A stretch of DNA of 64,000 bases, taken from positions 62,001-126,000 of the forward strand of contig NZ_CANMAX010000004.1 of NCBI RefSeq assembly GCF_947495995.1, written 5' to 3'. A program made the translations under genes and the position numbers. Source of the DNA: an uncultured Tenacibaculum sp. GTDB taxonomy: Bacteria > Bacteroidota > Bacteroidia > Flavobacteriales > Flavobacteriaceae. The notes under the pieces are model-generated. The model did no database searches, was not told the DNA's origin, and saw nothing but the letters and a program-made list of their open reading frames with translations. Of this stretch, positions 16,518-25,516 are shown one piece after another; position 1 is the first letter of the stretch, and each line of letters starts with the position of its first letter.

Positions 16518-17018
16518 ATGATTTTTGAAACTGAAAGACTAGAAGTTAGATATCTTAAAATAGAAGATATTGAAGGATATTATAAATTACAAAGTGATCC
16601 TTTAGTTTTGAAATATGCTACAGGCGAAGTAGATACTTATGAAGGAATTGAACAGAACTTAAAAGAAGTTATAGCAAAATATACATTACCGAATAACGAT
16701 TTCTGGATTTATGCAATTGAAGATAAAAAAACTAAGATTTTTTTAGGGACATTAGCATTAGTAAAAGATGAACAAAATGAAGATGAAATAGGGTATCGAT
16801 TTATTAGAGAATATTGGGGGAATGGATACGGATACGAAATTTGTGAAGGATTAATAGCGTATGCTAAACAAATAAAAATGACCAAGCTAATTGGTAATGT
16901 TGTGAATGAAAACATAGCTTCAGCAAAAATCTTAGAAAAATTAAATTTTAAACCAGTACATCAGTTTGTAAGCAAAGACATTGGCTTACCTGAAACTAAA
17001 TACGAATTGAAATTATGA
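16518..17018 (+). CDS. GNAT family N-acetyltransferase (RimJ/RimL type)
   Basis: A 166-residue acetyl-CoA-dependent N-acetyltransferase of the Acetyltransf_3 type. It begins FETERLEVRYL, typical of the RimJ/RimL group, has the acetyl-CoA loop in YWGNGYGYE (near residue 100) and ends with the NENIASAKILEKLNF helix that follows motif A. ATG 16518 is preferred to the TTG six bases upstream. Substrate unknown. Its stop overlaps the next start (ATGA at 17015-17018), so it is coupled to the monooxygenase-like gene and probably the solute-binding protein gene beyond. Confidence 0.9.
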   Translation: MIFETERLEVRYLKIEDIEGYYKLQSDPLVLKYATGEVDTYEGIEQNLKEVIAKYTLPNNDFWIYAIEDKKTKIFLGTLALVKDEQNEDEIGYRFIREYWGNGYGYEICEGLIAYAKQIKMTKLIGNVVNENIASAKILEKLNFKPVHQFVSKDIGLPETKYELKL

Positions 17019-17332
17019 TTGCCAAAATTTTCGCAGCTCCCTATTATGCCGTAATATTTACAACAATATTAACTGACGATATTGAAGGATATCAAGAAAT
17101 GGCTGAAAAAATGGATGAATTAGCTAAACAACAAGAAGGTTATTTGGGTATAGAGTCTGCACGAAGTGAAATTGGTATTACAGTTTCCTATTGGAAAAGT
17201 TTAGAAGCTATTTCTAAATGGAAAAACAATGTAGAGCATACGTATGCCAGAGAATTAGGAAGACAAAAATGGTACAAACAGTATCAATTAAGAATTTGTA
17301 AAGTAGAGCGAGAATATGGCTTTGAGAAATAG
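17015..17332 (+). CDS. Antibiotic-biosynthesis-monooxygenase-fold (ABM) protein
   Basis: A 105-residue protein with the dimeric ferredoxin-like alpha+beta barrel pattern of ABM-superfamily proteins: AVIFTTILTDDIEGYQ at the start, then GYLGIESARSEIGITVSYWKS and the conserved W/H region WKNNVEHTYARELGR. Members include small monooxygenases and heme-degrading enzymes; those in operons like this are usually uncharacterised. It overlaps the acetyltransferase by four bases, and its end overlaps the next gene by 17 bases. Confidence 0.85.
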   Translation: MIAKIFAAPYYAVIFTTILTDDIEGYQEMAEKMDELAKQQEGYLGIESARSEIGITVSYWKSLEAISKWKNNVEHTYARELGRQKWYKQYQLRICKVEREYGFEK

Positions 17333-18914
17333 TGTAATACTATTGTTATTGATTTTGTGTTCGTGTAAAACGAAGAAAACTAAATTTAAAGATCATGAAG
17401 TTTTTCGATATAACGAACATTCAAATATAGCTTCTTTAGATCCAGCTTTTGCTAAAGATCAACCCAATATATGGGCTACACATCAGTTATTTAATGGTTT
17501 AGTTCAATTAGATGATAATTTAAATGTTCAACCAGATATAGCCAAAGAATGGAATATCTCTGAAGATGGTAAAACTTATACGTTTTCATTACGAAAAGAT
17601 GTTTTATTTCATAAGCATGTTTTATTTGGAGAAAAGAAAACGAGAAATGTTACTGCACAAGATTTTGAGTATTCATTTAATAGATTATTAGATCCTAAAG
17701 TGGCTTCACCAGGAAGATGGGTATTACAACATGTAGATCGATTTAAAGCAATTAATGATACTTTGTTTAAGATTGATTTGAAACAACCTTTTCCGCCTTT
17801 CTTAGGATTATTAAGTATGAAATATTGTTCTGTAGTTCCAAAAGAAGCAATCGATTATTTTAAAAATGATTTTAGAAGTAATCCAATTGGTACAGGGCCT
17901 TTTCATTTTAAACTTTGGGTAGAAAACACAAAGTTGGTATTACGAAAGAATAACGATTATTACGAAAAAGATGAAAAAGGAGTTTCATTACCTTATTTAG
18001 AAGCTGTAGCTGTTACTTTTTTACCAGATAAACAAAGTGAATTCTTACAGTTTATTCAAGGGAATCTAGATTTTATGAAAAGCTTAGATGCGTCTTACAA
18101 AGATGAAATTTTAGCGACAGATGGAACTTTACAAGAAAAATATAAAGACAAAGTAAATATGCAAAAGGGAGCATATTTAAATACTGAATATCTTGGTGTG
18201 TATGTCGATGTAGAAGAAAATTACCCTACGAAATCAAAATTGATTAGAAAAGCAATGAATTATGGTTTCAATAGAGTTAAGATGATGAAGTTTTTAAGGA
18301 ACAATATCGGAACTCCAGCTTTACATGGATTTATACCTAAAGGATTACCTTCTTTTACAAACGCTAAAGGGTATACTTATGCACCTGAAAAAGCAAAAAG
18401 TTTAGTACAACAGTTTAAAAAAGAAACTAATGTTAAAGAAGTTAATATTACCATAAGTACAAATAGTAATTATTTAGATTTATGTGAATTTATTCAAAGA
18501 GAACTTCAAAATATTGGTTTAAAAGTGAATGTAGAAGTAATTTTACCTTCAACTTTGCGTCAAGGTAAAGCCAATGGAAAATTACCAATATTTAGAGCTA
18601 GTTGGATAGCAGATTACCCTGATGCAGAAAATTACTTATCATTATTTTACAGCAAAAACTTTACGCCTAACGGACCAAATTATACACATTTTAAGAATAA
18701 TACTTTCGATGCGCTTTATGAAGAATCTGTAAAAGAAACAGATAATGTTAAGCGTTATAAGTTATATACTAAAATGGATAGTATTTTAATTGAAGAGGCC
18801 CCTGTAGTTCCATTATATTATGATGAGGTTATTCGTTTTTCTCAAAAAAATGTAAAAGGCCTTGGTATTAATCCTATTGATTTGTTGAATTTGAAAAAAG
18901 TTAATAAAAGCTAG
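17316..18914 (+). CDS. ABC-transporter solute-binding lipoprotein, family 5 (oligopeptide/dipeptide type)
   Basis: A 532-residue SBP_bac_5 protein anchored as a lipoprotein (LILLLILCSC-type signal, Cys17). The conserved family-5 features are visible: SLDPAFAKDQPN near residue 40, the HQLFNGLVQLDD segment, WNISEDGKTYTFSLRKDV near 85-105, and the C-terminal RASWIADYPDAENYL. Family members bind peptides, nickel, heme or sugars; the ligand cannot be told from sequence. No permease or ATPase gene is adjacent, so it is an orphan binding protein or works with components encoded elsewhere. It overlaps the end of the ABM gene. Confidence 0.9.
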   Translation: MALRNSVILLLLILCSCKTKKTKFKDHEVFRYNEHSNIASLDPAFAKDQPNIWATHQLFNGLVQLDDNLNVQPDIAKEWNISEDGKTYTFSLRKDVLFHKHVLFGEKKTRNVTAQDFEYSFNRLLDPKVASPGRWVLQHVDRFKAINDTLFKIDLKQPFPPFLGLLSMKYCSVVPKEAIDYFKNDFRSNPIGTGPFHFKLWVENTKLVLRKNNDYYEKDEKGVSLPYLEAVAVTFLPDKQSEFLQFIQGNLDFMKSLDASYKDEILATDGTLQEKYKDKVNMQKGAYLNTEYLGVYVDVEENYPTKSKLIRKAMNYGFNRVKMMKFLRNNIGTPALHGFIPKGLPSFTNAKGYTYAPEKAKSLVQQFKKETNVKEVNITISTNSNYLDLCEFIQRELQNIGLKVNVEVILPSTLRQGKANGKLPIFRASWIADYPDAENYLSLFYSKNFTPNGPNYTHFKNNTFDALYEESVKETDNVKRYKLYTKMDSILIEEAPVVPLYYDEVIRFSQKNVKGLGINPIDLLNLKKVNKS

Positions 18915-19083
18915 ATTGTTTTATTTTTTAAAAGTTTATTTAACACTTAGTTTGTTTAATTTTTAAATTTTTATGTTAAAATAAAACAAAATTTACGTTT
19001 TCGTTAATTTGGATTTGTAATTTTTATTAAGGGTTTGATTTTGATAACTTTAGAACAGTTAACCTTTCAAAATCAAATACAAA

Positions 19084-22000
19084 ATGAAAAAAATCTACAT
19101 TACTGTAGTGCTATTTCTTGTGCTACAGTTAAGTTACTCCCAAAATTCAAGTAAAGATTTAAATGTTTTAGATAAGCATTTTAAATCACTTCAAAAAAAG
19201 AGCGAAGATTCACCTTCCGATTACGCAGAGTGGAGAGTTACAAGTACTGCTTCCTCACTTAAAAAAGGACTTACACATTATTATGTTACTCAGTTTCATA
19301 AAGGTATTCCTATTGTAAATGCAACTAGTAATCTTTCAGTTTTTAACAGCAAAGTAAACTTTGAGAAAAATCAATTTATTACTGGGTTAGAAGCAAAGAT
19401 TCCTAAACAAAGAGGTGGTGGAATTACAGAAGCAGCAGCGATTAATTCTGTAATTCGTTCACACAATTTAAAGCCTGCACAACGTTTAGTAAAAGCATTA
19501 AGTCGTTCATCAGATGGTGTTAGTGTTAGTAATTATACGAATACTGGTATCACTCAAGACAATGAGCCAATTACAGTAAAAAAAGTATATGTTTCTCATA
19601 ATGGAAAAATCCATTTATGTTGGAATGTAACTTTATATGAAGAAGGCGGACAAAACTGGTGGAATAGTTTTGTTGATGCTTCTACAGGTAAGGTTGTTGT
19701 TGAAGATAACTGGGTAATTTCTTGTAGTTTTGGTGGACATGAACATAATCATGTTATCAAACACAAAGAAGAAATTAAGGAAGAAGAGAATCATGTTATG
19801 GCTCCTTATGCAGACAAATCTATGATGTTTGCTCCAGATTCTTACAATGTTTATCCAATGCCGTTAATTAATCCAGATGATGGAGGTAGAAGTATTATTA
19901 CCAATCCAGCGAATACTACAGCTTCTCCTTTCGGATGGCATGATACTAACGGAGCAGCAGGAGCAGAATTTACAATTACTAGAGGTAATAATGTTTGGGC
20001 TCAAGAAGATGCAAATGGAAATAACGGAACTGGAGCTTCTCCAAGTGGTGGTTCTAGTTTAGATTTTGATTTTCCAGTAAATTTAAATCAAGCTCCTAGT
20101 TCATACAGAGATGCTTCAACTACAAACTTATTCTATTGGAATAATATTATGCACGATGTATGGTATCAATATGGTTTCGATGAAGCAAGTGGTAACTTCC
20201 AAGAAAATAACTACGGAAAAGGTGGTGCAGGAAGCGATTCTGTAAATGCAGATTCTCAAGATGGTAGTGGAACTAATAATGCAAATTTTGGTACTCCACC
20301 AGATGGAAGTAATCCAAGAATGCAAATGTTCCTATGGAATAGAACAAATCCAGGTAGAGACGGTTCTTTTGATAATATTATTATCGCACATGAGTATGGT
20401 CATGGTATTTCTACACGATTAGTAGGAGGTAGGAATTCAAATGTACTTGGTGGTTCTGAGCAAATGGGTGAAGGTTGGTCTGATTGGTTCGGATTAATGT
20501 TAACTATGAAAGCCGGAGACCAAGGTTCGGATAGAAGAGGAGTTGGTACTTATGTATTAGGACAAGGATTAGATGGTTTAGGAATTAGACCAACTGTATA
20601 TTCTACAGATAGATCTTTAAATGATACAGATTATGCCGATATTGGAAGTTTAGCTAGACCGCATGGTGTTGGATATGCTTTCGCAACTATTTTATGGGAT
20701 ATGACTTGGTTGTTAATTGATCAAGAAGGATTCGATCCAGATTTCTATAACGGAACAGGAGGGAATAATATAGCAATGGCTTTAGTAATTGAAGGATTAA
20801 AGAATACAGCTGCAAATCCTGGTTTTGTTTCTGGTCGTGATGGAATTTTACAAGCAGATCAAGATTTATATGGAGGTCAGTATAGTTGTTTAATTTGGAA
20901 AGCTTTTGCTGAAAGAGGAGTTGGAGAAGGTGCAAATGAGAATAACAATGGTGGTTCTAATGGTCAAACAGATCAGACAGTTTCTTTTACGAATCCATGT
21001 GATGGAGGAAATCCTACACCAACAGATTGTACTACAACTGTAAACACTTTCCCTTATAGTGAAAGCTTCGAAACTAATGATGGTTGGACACAAGTTACTG
21101 GTGATGATGGAAACTGGGTAAGAGATGCTAACGGAACACCATCTAACGGGACTGGACCTAGCACTGGAGCAGATGGAAATTTCTATATGTTCTTAGAAGC
21201 TTCTACAAATGGAAGTACAGGACAAATAGGAAGTAATGCTACAGCAATTTTATTAAGTCCGTGTTATGATTTAACAACGTTAACTTCGGCAACATTCTCA
21301 TTTAGTAATCATATGTTTGGAACTAGTGTAGGTTCATTAAGATTAGAAGCTTCAACTGATGGTTCTACATGGACAAGTATTTGGAATCAATCTGGAAATC
21401 AAGGTGATCAATGGAATGCTGTAAATGTTAATTTAGCTTCTTATTTAGGAGAAAGTTCAGTGAGATTACGATTCGTTGGAACTACAGGTACAAGTTGGTC
21501 TAGTGATATAGCTATTGATGCTATTTCATTATCTGCTGGCGGAACAGATCCAGACCCAGATCCAGGTTGTAGTGCTTTAAATTTTAATGATTTTACAATT
21601 AACTCATTCTCGAATCAAGATTCAGCTGGAGATTTTTCAATAGGAACAAGTGGAGCATCAATAACGTTAACTAATAATACTTGGAAATATATTCCATTAA
21701 ATTATACAGTTACTGCGAATACTGTAATAGAATTTGAGTTTAGTAGTACTTCTCAAGGAGAAATTCATGGTATTGGTTTCGAAGATGATAATACGTTAAC
21801 ATCTACACGTTACTTCAAAGTGCATGGTACTCAAAATTATGGTATTACTAATTTTGATAATTATTCTAGTGGAACGACCACGTACGTGATTCCTGTTGGA
21901 GATTCGTATACAGGAACTATGGACCGTTTAGTGTTTATTAATGATAACGATTCTGGTTCTGGTAATAATTCTACTTTCGCAAATGTTCGAATTTATGAAG

Positions 22001-22326
22001 GAACATGTTCAAGTTCTGCTGCTGTAGTAGAAAATCAATTTGGAACTAGAGTAGATGTGTTAGGAGATGAAGATGAAGGTATATTAGCTTCATTAACTAT
22101 TGCACCAAATCCTGTTCAAAAAGGATATTTACTAAAGTTAATCGGTACGGATAAAGATTTAACAAACACAACATATACTATTGTAAATATGTTAGGTCAA
22201 GTAATCGAGAAATCTGCTTTAGAAAATAAAAGAACAATTAATATTGATCGATTTGAGTCAGGAGTTTATATACTTAGACTCGAAAACGAATATACTAAGG
22301 TGAATAAACGATTTATTATTAAATAG
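19084..22326 (+). CDS. T9SS-exported M36 (fungalysin-type) metalloprotease
   Basis: A 1080-residue secreted zinc protease. In order: signal peptide (1-19), fungalysin/thermolysin propeptide region (about 30-190), M36 catalytic domain with HEYGH at residues 436-440 and the downstream Glu in QMGEGWSDWFG, a MAM-like jelly-roll domain (about 655-815), a second beta-rich binding domain (about 825-975), and a C-terminal type A sorting domain (from about 1000: IAPNPVQKG ... SGVYILRLEN ... RFIIK). The last domain directs export through the type IX secretion system across the outer membrane. It probably degrades external protein. Monocistronic, with a strong terminator behind it. Confidence 0.95.
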   Translation: MKKIYITVVLFLVLQLSYSQNSSKDLNVLDKHFKSLQKKSEDSPSDYAEWRVTSTASSLKKGLTHYYVTQFHKGIPIVNATSNLSVFNSKVNFEKNQFITGLEAKIPKQRGGGITEAAAINSVIRSHNLKPAQRLVKALSRSSDGVSVSNYTNTGITQDNEPITVKKVYVSHNGKIHLCWNVTLYEEGGQNWWNSFVDASTGKVVVEDNWVISCSFGGHEHNHVIKHKEEIKEEENHVMAPYADKSMMFAPDSYNVYPMPLINPDDGGRSIITNPANTTASPFGWHDTNGAAGAEFTITRGNNVWAQEDANGNNGTGASPSGGSSLDFDFPVNLNQAPSSYRDASTTNLFYWNNIMHDVWYQYGFDEASGNFQENNYGKGGAGSDSVNADSQDGSGTNNANFGTPPDGSNPRMQMFLWNRTNPGRDGSFDNIIIAHEYGHGISTRLVGGRNSNVLGGSEQMGEGWSDWFGLMLTMKAGDQGSDRRGVGTYVLGQGLDGLGIRPTVYSTDRSLNDTDYADIGSLARPHGVGYAFATILWDMTWLLIDQEGFDPDFYNGTGGNNIAMALVIEGLKNTAANPGFVSGRDGILQADQDLYGGQYSCLIWKAFAERGVGEGANENNNGGSNGQTDQTVSFTNPCDGGNPTPTDCTTTVNTFPYSESFETNDGWTQVTGDDGNWVRDANGTPSNGTGPSTGADGNFYMFLEASTNGSTGQIGSNATAILLSPCYDLTTLTSATFSFSNHMFGTSVGSLRLEASTDGSTWTSIWNQSGNQGDQWNAVNVNLASYLGESSVRLRFVGTTGTSWSSDIAIDAISLSAGGTDPDPDPGCSALNFNDFTINSFSNQDSAGDFSIGTSGASITLTNNTWKYIPLNYTVTANTVIEFEFSSTSQGEIHGIGFEDDNTLTSTRYFKVHGTQNYGITNFDNYSSGTTTYVIPVGDSYTGTMDRLVFINDNDSGSGNNSTFANVRIYEGTCSSSAAVVENQFGTRVDVLGDEDEGILASLTIAPNPVQKGYLLKLIGTDKDLTNTTYTIVNMLGQVIEKSALENKRTINIDRFESGVYILRLENEYTKVNKRFIIK

Positions 22327-22346
22327 TTTATAAAGGACTAATTATT

Positions 22347-22377
22347 AAAACCTCTTGATTTTTCAAGAGGTTTTTTT
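22347..22377 (+). terminator. Terminator of the M36 protease gene
   Basis: AAAACCTCTTGA at 22347-22358 and its complement at 22363-22374 enclose a TTTT loop; T residues continue to 22377. Confidence 0.9.
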
Positions 22378-22550
22378 ATGGTTGAACTTTAGTTTAAAAA
22401 TGAAGTTTTTTTAATTAAAGGTTAAGAAAAAGATTTAAAAGAATTTCATGTTTCATTTATTTACAATAGCATCATAATAACTTAATTGTAAGATTCTCTT
22501 TAGTTTAAAAACGGAAAGTATTTTTATGAAACTTTCAATAAATTAAAAAA

Positions 22551-23699
22551 ATGAATCAATTACAAAACTGGTTTTTCCATCAAATACACGGAAAAAAATT
22601 AATCTATAATACTTGCTGGGAAGATCCGCGTTGCGATCGAGAATTATTGAAGTTAGATCATAATAGTAAGCTTGTTATGATTACAAGTGCTGGAGATAAT
22701 TTATTAGATTATCTATTAGACGAACCTGCTGAAATTTATTCTGTAGATATGAATTTCAGACAAAATGCTCTTTTAGAATTAAAGCGAAGTATGTTAGAAT
22801 TTGGTGATTATGAATCGTTATTTCAATTTTTTGGAGAAGGGAATCATGTAGAAGCAAAATCTTATTACGAACAAAACTTACGAGATAAGTTACCTGAATA
22901 CGCTCAAAAATATTGGGATGAGCACATTCGTTATTTTCAAGGAAAAGGAAAAAGGAATTCTTTTTATTACCGAGGAGCATCAGGAGTGTTAGCGTATTTA
23001 TGCAGAAGATATTTATACACGAGTAAAAAAATAAAACAGAATTTAGAATACTTTATGGCTTCAAGTAATTTGAAGCAACAAGAGAGTTATTACACAATTC
23101 TAGAAGAAAAGATATTCAATCCTTTTATTTCATTGTTACTGAATAATCATTTTACCATGTATTTAGCAGGTGTGCCGAAAGCACAACAAGCTTTAATACA
23201 AGAAAGTTATGCAGGAGGAAATGTAGCCTACATTAGAGAATCACTTCGAAATGTATTTACGCAATTAGATATTGGTGATAATTATTTTTATCAAGTGTAT
23301 TTGAAAGGTTTTTATACCAAAGAATGCTGTCCAGAATATTTAAAACAAGAAAACTTTACAAAATTACAAAAACATCAAAGTAAAGCTCGTAGTTACACAA
23401 CTACGTTGAGTGGTTTTTTAAAGGAAAATCCAGGTGATTATTCTCATTATGTACTTTTAGATCATCAAGATTGGCTTGCTGCTAATAATGTACCTGCTTT
23501 AGAAGAAGAGTGGGAGTTGATTTTGAAAAACAGTAAACCAGGAACTAGAATTTTAATGCGATCTGCAGCTAAAAGAATTGATTTCTTTCCGGATTTTATA
23601 AAAGATAAAATTGATTTTGATTACGAATTATCAAATCGATTACATAAAGAAGACAGAGTAGGAACGTATGCAAGTGTGTATTTAGGAATTGTAAAGTAG
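22551..23699 (+). CDS. btaA: DUF3419 / BtaA-like SAM:diacylglycerol 3-amino-3-carboxypropyltransferase
   Basis: A 382-residue protein of the DUF3419 family whose characterised member BtaA moves the 3-amino-3-carboxypropyl group of S-adenosylmethionine to diacylglycerol, giving diacylglyceryl-homoserine. The family signature is clear: YNTCWEDPRCDRELL near residue 20, then MITSAGDNLLDYLLD and SVDMNFRQNALLELK, the SAM-binding region, and a C-terminal second SAM-like region near YVLLDHQDWL. Six bases downstream lies a methyltransferase gene of exactly BtaB size, which supports the betaine-lipid assignment. Homology is strong by eye; enzymatic function is inferred. Confidence 0.85.
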   Translation: MNQLQNWFFHQIHGKKLIYNTCWEDPRCDRELLKLDHNSKLVMITSAGDNLLDYLLDEPAEIYSVDMNFRQNALLELKRSMLEFGDYESLFQFFGEGNHVEAKSYYEQNLRDKLPEYAQKYWDEHIRYFQGKGKRNSFYYRGASGVLAYLCRRYLYTSKKIKQNLEYFMASSNLKQQESYYTILEEKIFNPFISLLLNNHFTMYLAGVPKAQQALIQESYAGGNVAYIRESLRNVFTQLDIGDNYFYQVYLKGFYTKECCPEYLKQENFTKLQKHQSKARSYTTTLSGFLKENPGDYSHYVLLDHQDWLAANNVPALEEEWELILKNSKPGTRILMRSAAKRIDFFPDFIKDKIDFDYELSNRLHKEDRVGTYASVYLGIVK

Positions 23700-23705
23700 T
23701 AGTTT

Positions 23706-24344
23706 ATGAATGTAGAGAACTCAATTAAACAAAGCCAGTTAATTCAAAATTATTATAATTTTCAATCCACTATTTATGATGCTACTAGATGGTCGTTTCT
23801 TTTTGGAAGAAAATTAATTATTGATAAAATAGCTAAGGTAACTTCTCCAAAAGTTATTCTTGAAATAGGATGCGGAACAGGTTATAATTTGAAAAATCTA
23901 AGTAAAGTATTTTCTAATAGTAAGATTTTAGGTTTAGATGTTTCAAAAGATATGTTGAATATCGCTAAGAAAAAAGTAAAGGCAAACACGAATATTCAAC
24001 TCATAGATGGTGCTTACGGAAATACGAATATTATAAATGAAAATGCGCCAGATGTAATTTTGTTTTCGTACACGTTAACTATGGTGAATCCGGAGTTTTC
24101 GGCAATGATAACTCAAGCATATGAAGATTTAAATCCAGGAGGATATATTGCTGTTGTAGATTTTTACAACTCAAAACATACGTGGTTTCGTAATCATATG
24201 GGAAATCATCACGTGCGAATGGAGAGTCACTTAACTCCAGTGTTAGAAGAAAAATTTGAAACTATAGATAATAGCGTCTATGAGGCTTATCTAGAAACAT
24301 GGGAATATTTCACATACATCGGGAAGAAAAAAGAGTTAGTTTAA
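23706..24344 (+). CDS. btaB: Class I SAM methyltransferase, probable BtaB-like DGTS N-methyltransferase
   Basis: A 212-residue Rossmann methyltransferase. Motif I is ILEIGCGTGYNLKNL near residue 57, followed by LGLDVSKDML (motif post I) and PDVILFSYTLTMVNP. BtaB of alphaproteobacteria is of similar length and trimethylates diacylglyceryl-homoserine to DGTS. The gene starts six bases after the btaA-like stop codon, so the two are co-transcribed. Alternative: a ubiquinone/menaquinone-type methyltransferase of another pathway, but the neighbour makes BtaB more likely. Its last codons lie inside a bidirectional terminator shared with the convergent gene. Confidence 0.8.
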   Translation: MNVENSIKQSQLIQNYYNFQSTIYDATRWSFLFGRKLIIDKIAKVTSPKVILEIGCGTGYNLKNLSKVFSNSKILGLDVSKDMLNIAKKKVKANTNIQLIDGAYGNTNIINENAPDVILFSYTLTMVNPEFSAMITQAYEDLNPGGYIAVVDFYNSKHTWFRNHMGNHHVRMESHLTPVLEEKFETIDNSVYEAYLETWEYFTYIGKKKELV

Positions 24345-24359
24345 AAAACTAACTCTTTT
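24329..24359. terminator. Bidirectional terminator formed by the overlapping ends of two convergent genes
   Basis: A perfect 14-bp inverted repeat (AAAAGAGTTAGTTT at 24329-24342, complement at 24346-24359) with a 3-base loop. A run of A on the left and of T on the right lets it work in both directions. Both stop codons (24342-24344 plus strand, 24341-24343 minus strand) lie in the hairpin. Confidence 0.85.
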
Positions 24360-25480
24360 ACTTTTCTGGTGATTGCTTGTTTGATATCTGTAGGATACGA
24401 TCTGTCTCCATGAAAAATATCTGCCATAGCATCACTAAAACGTTGTCCGTATTTCTTTAATAATATATTTCGAATCGTTTTTTGCTCGTAAAACCATTTC
24501 GCTAACCAAAGTCCTGTTTGAATCTCAGGAAGTAGTTTTTCATTCAGTTTCTCAAGGTATAACTCTTTAGCCTTATCTAAATTATTATTACTTTCACTAA
24601 TAGCTTTAGCAGCTAAAACTCCACTATAAATAGCATTTGAAATTCCTTCAGCTGTAATTGGGTCAGCAAAACCTGCAGCATCACCAATTAAGAATACATT
24701 GTTTTTTACAAAACCATCTGTTCTTGGTGCGATAGGAATTTGAAATCCGTGTTGAGATTCTTTAATAATTGTATTAATACCAAGAGTTTTTAAGTATTCT
24801 TGGTAGTATTGTTTTAAATTGATTCTAGCCTTTTTTGTTGAAGCAACCCCCACAGATAAATGATTTTTCTTAGGGAAGCTCCAAGCATATCCATACGGAA
24901 TAGCATCAATATCAAAACGAACACTGTCTTTTAATCTATTGAAATCCTCTTCAGGAACTTCTATTTCATATTCTAAAGCAGGAATTAATTTTCTAGTTTC
25001 TTCATTCCATCCAGCCATTTTTGCAGTCGGACTTAAAGCTCCATCAGCCGCAACAATAAAGTTAGCTGTGATTTCTTGTTTATCTGTTGTTAAAACAGTT
25101 TTATCGTTCTGAAAATCTAGAGAAATTAGTTTGTTGCCTTCAAGTAAAGTAACGCCTAGTTTTTTAGCTTCTTCTACAATTAAATTATCAAAAGAATCAC
25201 GCATTATCATTGTAATAGTAGGATCTTTTCGAATTGTTTGAAAGTGAAGTTTACTTCCTAATAAAATATCTACAGTGTTAAACTCTCTTTCTACTACGCT
25301 GGCAATATCAAAAGGTAAATCTTTTCGTCCTCTGTACACAAAACCACCACCACAAGTTTTATAGCGTGGTAAAGTTTCTTTTTCAATAATTACAGTTGAA
25401 ATTCCTTGTTTTGCCAAATGAAAAGCAGTAGAAGCACCTGATGGTCCACTTCCAATAACTGCGACTTCAAAATGTTTCAT
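24341..25480 (-). CDS. Geranylgeranyl-reductase-family FAD-dependent oxidoreductase
   Basis: A 379-residue flavoprotein of the geranylgeranyl reductase/PHBH fold. The FAD Rossmann motif is AVIGSGPSGASTAFHLA at residues 7-23, followed by the family motif RYKTCGGGF near residue 40, and the second FAD motif NVFLIGDAAGFADPITAEG near 270. Members reduce isoprenoid double bonds or oxidise other hydrophobic substrates; some are linked to menaquinone or membrane-lipid chemistry. It converges on the btaA-btaB pair with a 4-bp overlap at the stop codons. The substrate cannot be read from the sequence. Confidence 0.9.
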   Translation of the reverse strand: MKHFEVAVIGSGPSGASTAFHLAKQGISTVIIEKETLPRYKTCGGGFVYRGRKDLPFDIASVVEREFNTVDILLGSKLHFQTIRKDPTITMIMRDSFDNLIVEEAKKLGVTLLEGNKLISLDFQNDKTVLTTDKQEITANFIVAADGALSPTAKMAGWNEETRKLIPALEYEIEVPEEDFNRLKDSVRFDIDAIPYGYAWSFPKKNHLSVGVASTKKARINLKQYYQEYLKTLGINTIIKESQHGFQIPIAPRTDGFVKNNVFLIGDAAGFADPITAEGISNAIYSGVLAAKAISESNNNLDKAKELYLEKLNEKLLPEIQTGLWLAKWFYEQKTIRNILLKKYGQRFSDAMADIFHGDRSYPTDIKQAITRKVKELVF

Positions 25481-25516
25481 AAAGAGTAAATAAATTTTGT
25501 CGACTGCTAATATAAG

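Noticed and set aside
18916-18989. 12-bp inverted repeat TTGTTTTATTTT / AAAATAAAACAA separated by 50 bases
   Set aside because: Highly AT-rich with a long gap and no T run directly behind it; more likely chance than terminator or binding site.
19877-21093. Several 60-80-codon open frames in and opposite the M36 protease gene
   Set aside because: They have low-complexity Leu/Gln or Ile/Ser-rich composition and lie under a well-supported protease; treated as shadows.
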